Below, piece by piece: positions 33,001 through 43,228 of a stretch of DNA of 64,000 nt; position 1 is the stretch's first letter, and the number at the start of each line of letters is the position of its first letter. The notes beneath the pieces were generated by a model. The model was not told the origin of the DNA. It saw only the letters and a program-made list of their open reading frames with translations, and made no database searches. The position numbers were made by a program, and so were the translations under genes. Source of the stretch: Kalmanozyma brasiliensis GHG001 (taxonomy: Eukaryota > Basidiomycota > Ustilaginomycetes > Ustilaginales); the NCBI RefSeq assembly GCF_000497045.1, contig NW_015961991.1:186812-250811 (forward strand). The letters are read 5' to 3'.

Positions 33001-33869
33001 GTATCATGACTTGCGCTCCGATCTTCGTCTGCGGAGTCCTCAGGAAGCTGGCGTGTCTCTGGCCAGGCATCGGTCGGATCCTGCCCCTTTCGAGAGTCTG
33101 GAGCGGTCTGTTCTGTTACTGAGCCGCTTTCCAATTCAGCAATTCCAGGGTAGACGAATGTAGCTTCATCGTCTTGGTCATCTTGCTCCTCTGCGTTTGT
33201 ATCTGATGTGTCTGCCGCTCCTCGATGCGAGTCTGCGCCGCCAATCCGTGATGCCTGGCGGATGGTCTCGTCGCCTTGCTGCGCATCAGGATACATGGAG
33301 TCGACGACGTGCGATGCCTCAGCTTCTTGTGACTGATGAATCATTTGATCCACAGAAGCAGCCCTATTGGGGCTCGAGCTGTACGCGCTGGTGAGAGGAT
33401 CCTGAAAGTCGTTGGCAGCAGCGAGAGGGTCCGAATGCTGTTGCTGGTATCGAGATGGTGTCAAGACGGAAGCGCTAGCCGAAAGGGCGTTGTGCGGAGG
33501 TTTGAAGGTATGCGAAGATGAAGAGGAAGAAGTGACCCAGAGGTTCTCGGCTTCGTAGGGTGCAAACTTGGGTTTGCGAGCTTCGGTACCGTTGGTGGGT
33601 GCCCTGGAGCCGAACGAGGAGCTGGTGCGATTGAGCCTGGTGGACAGGCCCATGGAAGGAAAGCCTGATGCATCGTACGACGACTCTCTCGAGGAGGGGT
33701 CAGTGCGTCGATTTGGTGGAGCATGCATGCTTGCGCCAACTCCTCCATTGGCGTCAGTCATCGAGCGGCGGTTGGAAGAAGACGAGCTTCCGGCATGAGC
33801 CCAGACGTCGTGCGCGAGCTCGTCAGCGTCTCCATAATGACTGCCCGACGGAAGATCCGGGGCCGGCAT
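30048..33869 (-). CDS. upa1: Upa1-like endosomal adaptor: PAM2-like, ankyrin, FYVE, RING
   Basis: Predicted 1273 residues in one exon. In order: a PAM2-like motif at about 125-134 (LSASASVLTP, compare LNxxAxxFxP), an acidic FVYPG motif at about 235, four to five ankyrin repeats (about 340-515), a second acidic FIYP motif at about 938, a FYVE zinc finger (about 1043-1113, with RKHHCRRCGRIFC) and a C-terminal RING (about 1230-1273, with LPCLCYFHRGC and final CPVH). This is the layout of Upa1 of Ustilago maydis, which binds PI3P on early endosomes by FYVE, contacts poly(A)-binding protein by PAM2 and the mRNA-transport protein Rrm4 by two FxYP-type PAM2L motifs. The RING is of the ZNRF kind with a final His ligand. 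Function transfers by architecture. Confidence 0.92.
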   Translation of the reverse strand: MPAPDLPSGSHYGDADELAHDVWAHAGSSSSSNRRSMTDANGGVGASMHAPPNRRTDPSSRESSYDASGFPSMGLSTRLNRTSSSFGSRAPTNGTEARKPKFAPYEAENLWVTSSSSSSHTFKPPHNALSASASVLTPSRYQQQHSDPLAAANDFQDPLTSAYSSSPNRAASVDQMIHQSQEAEASHVVDSMYPDAQQGDETIRQASRIGGADSHRGAADTSDTNAEEQDDQDDEATFVYPGIAELESGSVTEQTAPDSRKGQDPTDAWPETRQLPEDSADEDRSASHDTAVARSRPQASNHNDIDYNILAALCSRGSVSDLQRFFEEACSSLSEGQGVSSFALANDPNPSNGLVPLHYAAKEGKTDTVRWLITQAGAIVEMEDREGETPLHKAAMAGKLSVASLLLSHGADANAKDSDGWTALHNACSRGYLDLVRLLIDRGGAQIDIQGGRGAWTPLMNAASKGHLPIVRHLTAKYHADPFVRNAAGETAFDVAAASFEVYICEVLERYEAERWNAAKSNPPSHTQPGQIVPGRGHYEPLALHITVPIILHENQRLDTRLQTLAMHGAKPRWSSSSAARAHKPDRRSPSSMPPGPLAPSRTRHAPVRQEDVGLPARSVPYKLRIRTRVNPAVARRRAAAAVAAQRANQPHHGLEDDMASTPTPESVLQARRGGRSTNGARSGDAEEEASHFWLSEWQLDTTHPLVDVEQGWQYAQSFDALDDKWSSQPPPPLERLLEGRGLSASVTRALTGGAGLANAQAEQEASSGGWVRRRRWIRVMRRRLDIEFGDDLEACEGVGSGGSDVGTGHGTDPNGADGHSLSTAAIMAAQEAAKLECSQLGPDADYVSRAKALAGSSAASGATPADALGDDRDELARRIARLYMAITELRAAFEDDDVERRSRAEDLRKEYTLQLGQLREATGLDEDEDEDAADEDDDEFIYPNSYKDDGASVFTRLVNGETSGTLSRPPISQRHSSAATLLRNSVAPSEAGTSLAAARSADLAANREFRVPTNEAPNKVTLRTGPAMREQNLQPQWERDEEARDCRGCGRHFTFFLRKHHCRRCGRIFCDACSSRRAQLRMAEIVVDPSLPGMAASEMLAPTRVCNGCHAELQLPPQLQTMRGAEAMMAVSQARGAGEASSRSGAQTQLDEAGLHSTLAAPSDVSSRASELTECPVCSTSLSALGGSEEQEAHVRNCLENGGGGSMQGGRYLVYKLPGDSPIVGKECSICMEDFVANSTIARLPCLCYFHRGCIDSWFKRGRECPVHARSW

Positions 33870-35880
33870 GATGCAAAGTGCCAGCGACTCGAGGTTCGAT
33901 GACAGAAGGGAGAGGAGCTAGACCCTGGCTGCTCGCTTTGATAGCTCGACGCGGACCTGCGTGTTGCACAATTGCGCAAGCATGTGTGTTGGTTGCAAGG
34001 TGTTGGACTATTTCTTGATTTGTCATGCTTATCAATCAGATCTCGGACGGACACGCGACAGTGAGACCAACACGACAGCTCGGCGCTGTCGATCTGTGCC
34101 GCATAAGCGAGGAGCGTCAAAATCATTTGACAGCAAGGCAGGAGCCGCGTTTCTGTCTTGCCGCTTCGCACGTCGATGATGGACAAAGGCGCATCCATCG
34201 CAGCTGGGTCTGCATGAGAGAGCGTGGACGATTCGAAGTCTGTTCAACCTCAAGTCGACAGAACGATTCGATGCAGGAATCTGCTTGGGTGAACAGCTTT
34301 CTTTCCCACAGGCGTGGAAGCCGAGCTGCATTTTGCGGAAGTCGCCGAAGGTTGTCAAAGGGACCTGCTTGATTTGATGCAAGCCCACCTCTAACTCGAC
34401 TTCCATTTGACGGACGCTGGATCGACACTGCCTGCCACACTCACCCTTTTCAGCTTGTTGGAACAGAGGTGGCTCCTGATCCAGGTCGGTCGTGCTGACC
34501 AAATCACTTTCGTCTTGAATCCGCCAGATGGACAAGAGCTGCTAGCAGGGCAGGGTCGTGGAGGACCGACGTCGCGGTCCAAGCTCAAGAACAAGACATC
34601 TCGAATGGACGATCCAGGCTTAGTTTGCACGGCCGCAAGTGTGCATGTTTGCATGAAGACAAAGGAACATGTTTGCTTTGCTCGACGTTGATCGCATGGT
34701 TCAGCCGTGTGAGCATTCGGCCGTGGAAAAGTTGATTGTCGCAAAGCAGCATGCTGTAGCTCATGCTTCCGCTATGTGAGTCGGCGAACTGCGCTGTCAC
34801 AGTGTTTAAAATTTCAATAAAAAAAAAAGAGTCAAGGACGAACGCGCTTGGCACACGGAGAGAGACCCACACCAGCACACACACACACACGCACACGGCA
34901 TGCAGCTCTCATGCACAACGCGCCCACGTCTCCGGCAAGCACTCCGAGTCGCTTTGCATTCGGCACCATCCCAGTCACACGTCGGCGTCGAGCCGACCAA
35001 GGCTAACCCAACGGCGGTGGTTCCGCCTGCGCTTTGCTCCTCTGCGGCGTGCCCCTCTGACGCTAAGGTGGGCAAACAAAAGCTCTCCAGTCCACGTTAT
35101 CGCTGGACTGAATCACGATCAAGCTAGAGATGCGGAAGTGCCGTCCGCGAAGCTGACAAGCGTGGGAACGTCAAATGCGATGACAGAGGATGGTTTTGGC
35201 AGCGCAGTCGGACGTGTGTGTGGGGACCAAGAGGATCGTTCAAATGGAAGGGCAACACGCAGTCTCCGAGGCTGCCGCTTCGGTCACACGCTTTTGGCTA
35301 GATAGTGGGTTTGCTGCCTGTTTTCTTCACGCGACCCGTTTGGCCCTGCTTGCTTGCTTGCTTGTTCGTCTCCATCTTGCCTTCCTACACCTCCATCATC
35401 TGGACTCCCCTTTCCGACCCCCCTCTCATCCTATTCTCGGCCGTCCATCACCCCACCACAGTATCGATCCGCACATCGCTCTCGTCTCGAACCAACTATC
35501 TGTCACTCGCTCTGCATCCCGTCTTCGCCACTCTTCATCGTCTCAGCATCCAACGCCGGTCGTTTCTCTCACACATAGACATTCACGCTCTCTTTGGGTC
35601 CTCCTCTTTCGCTTCTTCCAACCTCGCGTCTCTTGCTTCAATCTTAAGTACCGCGACGGCCAATCACATCAATTCGTTCCTCCGGACTAGCCTCGCTCGA
35701 ATCGACACTTCTTTCGCATTGACTGCATCTCGACGTTGATCTTGGCGGGTTTGGATCTTTGCCATCCTCTTGGTCTGCCTTACCGCGTCTGTTTGTTTCG
35801 CGTCTCTCGCAGGTCGTTGACGACCCAGCCAGCATCATCCCAACAGCTTTAGTCAGGCTCGACCTGCCCTTCGCATCACC
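33870..35880. other. 2-kb divergent intergenic region
   Basis: No gene recognised. It separates divergent upa1 and the membrane-protein gene at 35881. A (CA)n tract lies at 34876-34896, a run of A near 34818, and a TGCT tetranucleotide tract at 35347-35364. From about 35300 to 35880 the plus strand is strongly pyrimidine-rich and open in all three frames, which fits a long leader rather than coding DNA. Confidence 0.5.
34876..34896. repeat. (CA)n microsatellite
   Basis: CA dinucleotides with one G interruption near the end, in non-coding DNA. Confidence 0.85.
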
Positions 35881-38253
35881 ATGCCATATCCACCGAGAAC
35901 AGGCGAGTCTGCGTCCAGCATAGCTTTCTCCTTGAATCCTCGCGACTCCCGTGTGGTCAGCATCTACGACAAATACTTGTACGATCCAAAGGACCTCGAA
36001 TCCTCGGATCCGCGCCGCCGAGAACTCGCGCGCAAAGCAAGTCAGCTCAAACTTCACGGTCGCCCTGCCAACGATCTGGACGCCAACGGTCTGCGCGCCG
36101 CCAAGCCCTCCAATCTAGCTCAGCGCAGAGATCCTGTGGGCGCCGGCTCATCCAAAGACCAGCGACCAAGTCGTGTCAGCACACATTCACAAAGCCATGA
36201 TCGCGACTCGGGTGCTTTCGGTCTAGGTTTGGGCATGCTCGGAGGAAGCGACTCCGAGTCGGATTCGGATAGCGACGACGACCGCGCGCGATCCAATCGA
36301 TCAGGTCTCGACAGGCTCGAGCGCAGTCAGGACTCGCAAAGGCCCGAAAGCTGGACCGATCGCGCCGTCGCCGTCGGACACCGCCCTCCTGATAGTGCTT
36401 CGCAGAACCCGCCCTCGCTTAAGCTCCTGGCGCTCAAATCGTCAAGGCAAACCAGCGTCCTTTCCAGCACCTCCCGCGACGAGAGTCACAGTAGGCTTGC
36501 CGTCGACAGCAACTTCGTTGACCGAACATCACGCCACGGCAGCACCATCGGATTTGGGGCTCCCACCACAGACGATGAGCATCTTTCGAAATCGGTCGAC
36601 TCCAACAACGGCGCCCAAAGGCTCAGCGCCCGCACAGCCTTGACCAAGCAACTCGGTCTCATCACTCCGAACCCAGTGCCGAGCAATCGTGCCCCTTCCC
36701 CCAACCAGCAGGCAGCCCCTCTCGATTACTTTGACAGTCGCGCTCCCAACGCTACTCAAGCTCGCTCGCCACCTCGCAACGCAGGTCCTCCGCCCATCGA
36801 TGTTGCTCGAGCTCAACAGCACGGTCCTTCCGGTCCTTCTGGCTCGCAAAACAGCGCACGTGGCATTCCGTCGCCCATCGACATTGCTCGAGCTCAACAG
36901 CACGGTACCTTCGGCTCGCAAAACAGCGCACGTGGCATGCCGTCACCGATGGGATCGCAGCACGGATCCGTGACGACACCCAACAGCGCGACGCCTTTCC
37001 GCTCTCCAGCCTACGGTCCTGGTGGCTTGCCATCTCCTCATCATCATCCACTTAACCAAGGACCCATGCCGCCGAACGTCCTGCAAAGAGGCCCGCCTTC
37101 GCCGTATGGCCAGCGTGGCCCGATGACACCGACTGGGCCCGGTGGACCCGGCGCTCCAAACCAGCAACCGTACAACAATGGTCCGAACCGCCCTGCACCG
37201 AATGCGGCTCATCCCTCTTCGCTCCAGGCCGGGCCTGGCGCCAGACCTCCACAGCATCCCAACAACGTGCAGAGAGGACCTGGCCTGCAGGGGCAGATGA
37301 ACGCCGCAGGCAGAGGTCCGCCCGGACCCAATGGGCAGTTCGGCCCGTCTTTCTCGGATGCTCCTGGTCCTTCGAAGCGGCAGTCGATCTTCCGAAGATC
37401 CATGGCCATGCTTGGCGGTGGTGGGCCTCAGGCGGGTCCCCCTGGCCATGGTCCTGGATCTCACGGCGCACCGCGACCGCAGCCGGGCCAGAAGCGCCAG
37501 TCCCTTTTCCGACGGAGCATGGCTATGCTCACAGGAGGCGGAGGACCACCCCACGGCACCAACGGACCGCCGCCACAGCTACCCGGTCAGCAAATGCGCA
37601 TGCCGGTACCTGCCGTTCCTCGCGCTTCTCCTGCGCCGCGTGTGCAAGGTCTGCAGGACGACTTTGAGAAGCCTGATCATCCACGTAAATCGCAATACCT
37701 TGGCGCCGGTGGTGAAGGAGCAGAGTGGGACACCAACGGCGAAGGGGCCAAGTTCTGGCGTCGCTTCTCCATCGCGCAAAAGACGGCTGGCACGGACAAG
37801 GTCGAAGCCGGCAGCAGGACGTGGATGGCCTCCATGGCGAGCGGAAGGAGGAAACTCATCGTCATGAGTGTCATCGCTCTCGTCACCTTGGTCGGCATCA
37901 TTGTCGGCGTCATCGTGTGGAGAGAGACGGTTGCGCCCTCAGGTTCCAACTCCGACGAGCCCACCGCGATCAACAAGGCCAACCTCACACCCGACAACGG
38001 CAACTCATCTGGGTCTTCCAGCATCAACACGGGAAGCACCACCAGAAGGGCCAACTCTGCAGCCACGTCCACAGCCAGCTCCAACTACTCGTCCAGGTCG
38101 TTGCATGCCGATGCGATCATCGACGACGTGGTTAAGCGGCACCACCGCGCCATCCACGATCATGGCGCACCGAAGATGCGCAGGCGACACTTTGGCCGAG
38201 CCGTCGCTGCAACACCGCCCCAGCAGCAAGCAGGGTTTGCCCAAGTGGACTGA
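35881..38253 (+). CDS. Pro/Gly-rich single-pass membrane protein, unknown
   Basis: Predicted 790 residues. A conserved-looking N-terminus (FSLNPRDSRVVSIYDKYLYD and following, about residues 17-60) precedes a long disordered Ser/Asp-, then Pro/Gly/Gln-rich region. One transmembrane helix (LIVMSVIALVTLVGIIVGVIVW) lies at about 659-681, followed by an Asn/Ser/Thr-rich outer part of about 110 residues with possible glycosylation sites. Two internal duplications occur: IDxARAQQHG with GSQNSARG (about 303-355) and KRQSxFRRSMAML (about 499-511 and 537-549). The second pair carries RRS sites typical of basophilic kinases. No signal peptide is visible, so the helix probably acts as a type II or III anchor. 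No family recognised; a vacuolar or plasma-membrane location is only a guess. Confidence 0.72.
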   Translation: MPYPPRTGESASSIAFSLNPRDSRVVSIYDKYLYDPKDLESSDPRRRELARKASQLKLHGRPANDLDANGLRAAKPSNLAQRRDPVGAGSSKDQRPSRVSTHSQSHDRDSGAFGLGLGMLGGSDSESDSDSDDDRARSNRSGLDRLERSQDSQRPESWTDRAVAVGHRPPDSASQNPPSLKLLALKSSRQTSVLSSTSRDESHSRLAVDSNFVDRTSRHGSTIGFGAPTTDDEHLSKSVDSNNGAQRLSARTALTKQLGLITPNPVPSNRAPSPNQQAAPLDYFDSRAPNATQARSPPRNAGPPPIDVARAQQHGPSGPSGSQNSARGIPSPIDIARAQQHGTFGSQNSARGMPSPMGSQHGSVTTPNSATPFRSPAYGPGGLPSPHHHPLNQGPMPPNVLQRGPPSPYGQRGPMTPTGPGGPGAPNQQPYNNGPNRPAPNAAHPSSLQAGPGARPPQHPNNVQRGPGLQGQMNAAGRGPPGPNGQFGPSFSDAPGPSKRQSIFRRSMAMLGGGGPQAGPPGHGPGSHGAPRPQPGQKRQSLFRRSMAMLTGGGGPPHGTNGPPPQLPGQQMRMPVPAVPRASPAPRVQGLQDDFEKPDHPRKSQYLGAGGEGAEWDTNGEGAKFWRRFSIAQKTAGTDKVEAGSRTWMASMASGRRKLIVMSVIALVTLVGIIVGVIVWRETVAPSGSNSDEPTAINKANLTPDNGNSSGSSSINTGSTTRRANSAATSTASSNYSSRSLHADAIIDDVVKRHHRAIHDHGAPKMRRRHFGRAVAATPPQQQAGFAQVD

Positions 38254-38709
38254 GCGCATGCCTGCGTGGCTCGTCGCCGATCTTCGAAAATGCCAGCTTC
38301 GCAGGACGTGGCTGCGAAACCCTAGCTCTAATCCTATGCACACACCTGTTCTCGCCCGCCAGTACGGCGCCCTCTTTCTGTCTTTTCTTCGCTCTGTTTT
38401 GTCCAGGCTTCACCCTGCATCATCTGCAACCACACTCATTGTCGTCCCATTCCTCTTTCTCGCTGTCGCTGTCGTCTTCGTCTTTGTGCTCGTTGTCTTC
38501 GTTGATGTCATCATCACCATCGCCACAGCCATCGGTGCTGTTCTCATCGCGTCGTTGAACATTCTGCTCTTAGACTCGAGCCGGCCGGGTGTCGCCTGAG
38601 CACACAACATTCATGCTGGCCTAAACATTCCGAATCAATCGGTGGTGAGCTGTTCAGAAGATGCGGGTAGAATTGCTTCGATGTCGACGAACCACAGCAA
38701 GATAATTCC
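38254..38709. other. Convergent 3' region
   Basis: This 456-bp region lies between the stop of the Pro/Gly-rich protein and the last exon of the histone deacetylase gene. A plus-strand frame through it continues a shadow of the upstream gene and is Val/Ile/Phe-rich by base composition only. No gene seen. Confidence 0.45.
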
Positions 38710-41101
38710 TCAAGGAGCAGCGTTGGCAATGCCAGCCTTCTTGGACGGATTCAGCTTGACATCGAGGAAGCTCTTGATCTCGCCGAACCTCGAGCTGAAG
38801 ATGTTTATCGCCGCGGTATCGGCTGTGGCGAGGGATTAGATGAAGAAGGGATCATCAGTATCTGAGCTACCTCGCAACCCAGCATCGGGAGCATACTTAC
38901 CAACTGGTTTGATCTTGCCGAACCTCTTGAGGGGTGCTGCTTCGCCGCGGTCGAGCAAATGGCGATGGTCTTCCGGCGCGAGCACCAAGGATCTTCGATA
39001 ATACCACTTCTTCTTGTCGAGATCCGCATTGATGCTGACGCACGGCATCTCGCCGTAGCCGACCACATTGACGACGGCCCTCACGTCCGACTTGACGTCC
39101 CTCTCGTCGACGATCGACGTCAACGCATCGCATCCAGATCCAAACCCGAGCAACACGATCTTCTTCTCTCCCCCGGAGCTCCTTGCTAGCGCCACCACGT
39201 TGTCCCAGATGAACGCCGCCGCCTTCTTCGCCTCGTCCAGCTTGAGCAGCTCGACTTCCGTCGCCGTCCGCCGAACGCCAGAGGGAGAGATGACCTTTTG
39301 CGCCGAGAAGCAGTTGATGATGTTCAGATCGACGATGCCGTAGTTCCGCTTCTTGGCGTATTTGAGAATTCGTCTGGATGCATCGACGAGCTGCAAGGCG
39401 TCTTCCTCGTATGCCGCCGACGCTCTCGGTCGTTCCAAGCGCAGGTTGCCCATGTCGTGCACGAAGAAGATGATGGTCGAAAAGGAATCGAGGATGCCCT
39501 CGGAGCACAGCACGTGTCCCGCGAAGTGCCGGTGAGGCGTGGCGTCGAGGGGGATTTCAAAGAGGTCGAACTCGTTGGCAATCACGCTATTGCGGTATTC
39601 CGCGAGCATGTCGCCGATCTTGACGGCGTCAGGCGCCCTGGCAGGATTGGTCTCCACGTCGTTGACTCCAGCCCCCGCGACTTTGAGGCTCGTCCATTTC
39701 GTCTGGTGTTCCTCGCGCACACGTCGGACGGTTTCTGCGGCGATGGTGCTCGCGACAGTGCTGCTGGGCGGCAACGTGTTAAACGAGAGAAGTACGTCTG
39801 TGACCGCGAGGGCGCTGCTCGCCACGGCATCGGGATTGTACCCGCCTTCCAGAACGACGGCAACTTTGCCATTGCAAAGGGAGGTGAGGAGGTGCGTCAT
39901 CTGCGCAAAGCCCCCGGGCGTGACCTTGTTCTGGCCAATGGGATCGCCCTCTGCCGCGTCGAAACCTGCCGAGATGATGACAAGGTCGGGGCTGAATTCT
40001 TGAGCGATCGGCATGATAAGATTGTGGAACGCATATAGATAGTCGGCGTCGCCCATGCCGCGGGTAGGCCAGGGGACATTGACCGAGTAATGCGCTCCGT
40101 TGCCGATACCGATGCTGGTGTAATTTCCGTAGGACGAACCCGGGTAGAAGCTTCCGTCCTCGTCGTAACGATGCAGCGACATATACATTACGTTCGGATT
40201 GTCCTCGAATGCGCGCTGGGTTCCGTTGCCGTGGTGGACATCCCAATCGAGGATGAGGACTTTCTGGATGTCGGGATTCTTCTGCATCACGACTTGTGTA
40301 GCGACGGCGACGTTGTTGAAAAAGCAGAAGCCCATGCTCTTCTGCGGCTCCGCGTGGTGGCCCGGAGGCCTCACGATGGCGAAGCCGTTCCGGATGCGAC
40401 CGGAGGCAACGGCGTCGCAGAGCTCTATCGCTCCTCCGCAGGAAAGCCGCGCAGCATAGGCGGAGTGCTCGTTGACGTAAAGGGAGCTACTGATCTCGAG
40501 CATGGGCACCTGCTCCTTCAAGACGTCGGCGCGATACACTGGTACGTCGAGAGAAGGATGATGCGCAGAAAGATGTCAGCCGGAGCCCAGAATATAGTAG
40601 GTGCCACTGGCTCAACTTACGTGCTGATCGCGTCACACCTTCCCAGATACCTTTGTCGTGGACTAGGGCGACCTCGTCCTCTTTGGCCTCTCGGATGGGG
40701 ATGCGTTTCATATGTGTGAAGAGATCGTGCTTTTTGAATCCGAGGAAGATCTTCCAGATTCGAAGCGGTCTCTCTGGATGTTCCGGCTCGATTGGGTTGA
40801 CATGTAGCATCATGTCCGCCGAAAAGACGTAGCCGGTCCTGAACTTGTCTTGAGGCGAGCTTGTGTCCAGCGCGTCGTCCCCACCGCTCGATCCATTCGG
40901 CTGTAATGCATTCGCTTGATCGCTGCTGTTTGTCGAGGACGCAGATATAGATGCTGCGGGCGTGATGTCTCGAAGCGAATTGTTGGGTGAGTGCGCAGGC
41001 AAATTGACAGCAGCAGTTACGGGCACGACGTCGTCATCGTCATCAACCACGATGGGCTCTTCCCTGCTGGAGAAAACAGCGGATTGCGATGGTTCTGGCA
41101 T
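38710..41101 (-). CDS. Class II histone deacetylase (Hda1/Clr3 type), three exons
   Basis: Exons 40621-41101, 38901-40538 and 38710-38822 give 743 residues. Intron 1 (40539-40620) joins GVTRSA to LYRADVL. Intron 2 (38823-38900) joins KIKPV to ADTAAINIFSSRFGEIKSFLDVKLNP. The deacetylase core shows PPGHHAEP, LDWDVHHGNG and SAGFDAAEGDP, which supply the catalytic His pair and the zinc-binding Asp/His/Asp. The C-terminal part (about residues 480-743) matches the Arb2-like domain found in fungal Hda1 and Clr3. The enzyme removes acetyl groups from histones, chiefly H3, in gene silencing complexes. The N-terminal 110 residues are acidic and Ser-rich. If intron 2 is retained, a stop follows after about 20 different residues. 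U. maydis literature uses several HDAC names, so no symbol is assigned. Confidence 0.92.
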
Positions 41102-41764
41102 GTCGTCGTCTGATGGCGGCAGGGCGCTGATGGCTAACCACGGTGGGCAGAAAGGCGGTCGGCTATCTCTCTGGGCCACAGCGATGGAAAGCCCCTTGGC
41201 GGGCAGGTGATGTAGGAAGGTTTGGGCTGAGCTCGGGGTGGCCCGAGGATGGTTCGTTATCGGAATCGAGACCCGCTGATGTAGGCTAGAGGTAAAGGTT
41301 GTGTTCCTGATGGAAGGAGCAAGCGAGCGGGGTGAAGAAGATGGAGGATGAGATGAATGGTAGTGTTGCTCTTGATTTGGAAGCTCTCAGGACTCGACAG
41401 GTTGGACCCTTGACTTTTTTGGGACTTAGCACAGCTGCGCAGCCTTCTCGCTGTGGGTGACGCGCCTGGCTACAGCAATAGAACGCGGACACGCCAAAGC
41501 CTTTGCTCAGGATCAGAGACCCACAAGAGCCTCGAGTCTGCAAGTCTGCGCAGCACACACTTCGAGGCCGACCATAGGCTCTGCCGTTGCAGCGCCGGCA
41601 AAAGATGCTGCCAAATGGGGTGAGGATAAGACTCAGCCCCACCTGAGCGCTTTGGCTAGGACTCACAACAGTCACTTGCTCAGAGACGAAGCAGAAGGGG
41701 GAGGCCCTCCTCAGCACATTTGAGACAGCACTGCCGACAGAGATGACATCAATGTGTTCAATTG
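41102..41764. other. Intergenic, no gene seen
   Basis: This 663-bp gap lies between the histone deacetylase start and the PTPA stop, both minus strand. It holds promoter of the former and 3' end of the latter; no coding or RNA gene is recognised. Confidence 0.45.
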
Positions 41765-43228
41765 CTAATCAAAGGGGATCCGACGGATGCCGGATCCGCC
41801 GAATGGCTTCTCCCCACGCAATGTTGAGCTGAAACCTTGTTGGCGCTTCTTCTCTTCTTCGGCCGCTGCGAAAGCGCTCGGGATGGGAATTCCGCAGCAG
41901 TCACCCCAGCCTGCAGCCTGCCCCTCGCCGGTACCGTGAGCATGGGGCTGACCTGCGGGATGAATGTGACCGTGCGCATCCTCTTCGGCGTCTTCGTCTT
42001 CCAGCTCTCCTTCTGTGGGTTCTGGGAAACAGAGCAAGCTTCCGAAAAAGATGTGCTGCGCGATGGGAAGCTTCTTGAGCACTTCGGCGCGGTACATCTT
42101 GATCATGCCTTCGTTGACCTTGCTCCACGACTTGGCGCCCGAGATGTCGTCGAGCATGGGCGAGTGCCAGCGTAGCGAGGCGGTCTTGACCGAGTTGATG
42201 AACTGGATGCAGGCCAGGTACATGTACTTGGGCGCGAATTCGTCGACAATCTCTGGGTCGTGGATCGCCTTGGGTCGGAGATGGCGATGGTTGCTAAGCT
42301 GACCCGCTCCCCAGAGGAACGGGAGAAAGTGGTAGTCGTCGAGGCCCCACACGCCATGACTGCCAGCTGGCTCGAGCCAGTAGGAGGACTGAATGTCGCG
42401 CATCACCTGGATGTAGGCCCAAAAGATGCGCAACACGATGGCTGGACCATCCTCGGGCAGACGTAGAATGCGCAATTTGCATAGGCAGAGTCTGAGTGAC
42501 GAGCGCAAAGACAACAGAACAGGGGCAAGGTGAGGTCAGAATGGGTGGCAGGTAGCTGCAAGGATGCAAAGTTACACTTACATCCAACAGGCCATGTTGA
42601 GCTCCATGCCGCTTCCGTAATCGATTCTTTTGGCATTCCCCCAGCTCTCTTGGAAGTATACGGCCAGCTCGGCGCGTGCTGAGCGAGAAGCTTCGGAATC
42701 GTCCGCGAGACCTGGGATCATGCGATGCAAGCGATCGTTGTTCTCACGTATCTTGTCGTAAAACGTGCGAAAGGCGGGATTGCCGAAGCGGGAGGAGCCG
42801 ATGGAGGCGTCTGGCGGTGTGGATTTGCGGAGGGCAGCGATCTCGTCGAGAACCTTCAGAACGGCCTGGCATGCTGGCGATTGGGGAATGTCATCGGTGA
42901 GGGTCTTGCCCACCACGCTCGTGTTGCAGACCCGAATGAAGGCGAGAATCTCGGCAAACGCCGCTGAGTTCTCGAACCTGTTCAGCGACGCTGGCGAGAC
43001 AACGCGCTTGCGGGGTTCTTGGAAGGCGTGATCCTGGAGCGAAAAGGTCTCTATGTCGTCTGCCGTAGCTTGTGTCATCGCGTCTCTTGATGCTGCTTGA
43101 GTTAGAGAGCTTGGACCATCTGCGCGTTGCTCGTGTGATGAAGCCGGAGCTGTGGGCTGACGCAGCTTGGAGATGATGGCATCTTTGGCCGAGTCTGGCA
43201 CTGCGGCGGCCAAAGCTGTTGGCGGCAT
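41765..43228 (-). CDS. PP2A activator PTPA (Rrd1/Rrd2, peptidyl-prolyl isomerase), two exons
   Basis: Exons 42582-43228 and 41765-42491; intron 42492-42581 (GTAAGT...CAG) splits an Ile codon and restores ELNMACWILCLCKLRIL. The protein has 457 residues. The PTPA signature is intact: RFGNPAFRTFYDKI, YGSGMELN, and LEPAGSHGVWGLDDYHFLPFLWG. PTPA proteins activate PP2A-type phosphatases and act as prolyl cis-trans isomerases in cytosol and nucleus. An N-terminal extension of about 85 residues and a His/Gly/Glu-rich C-terminal tail lie outside the conserved fold. The ATG at 43228 was chosen; an in-frame ATG at 43381 would add 51 Cys/Arg-rich residues that look like leader. Yeast has two paralogues, and I cannot say which this is. 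Confidence 0.93.

Noticed and set aside
39298..40719. Long plus-strand frames opposite the histone deacetylase
   Set aside because: They overlap the conserved HDAC core on the other strand and have no domain content.
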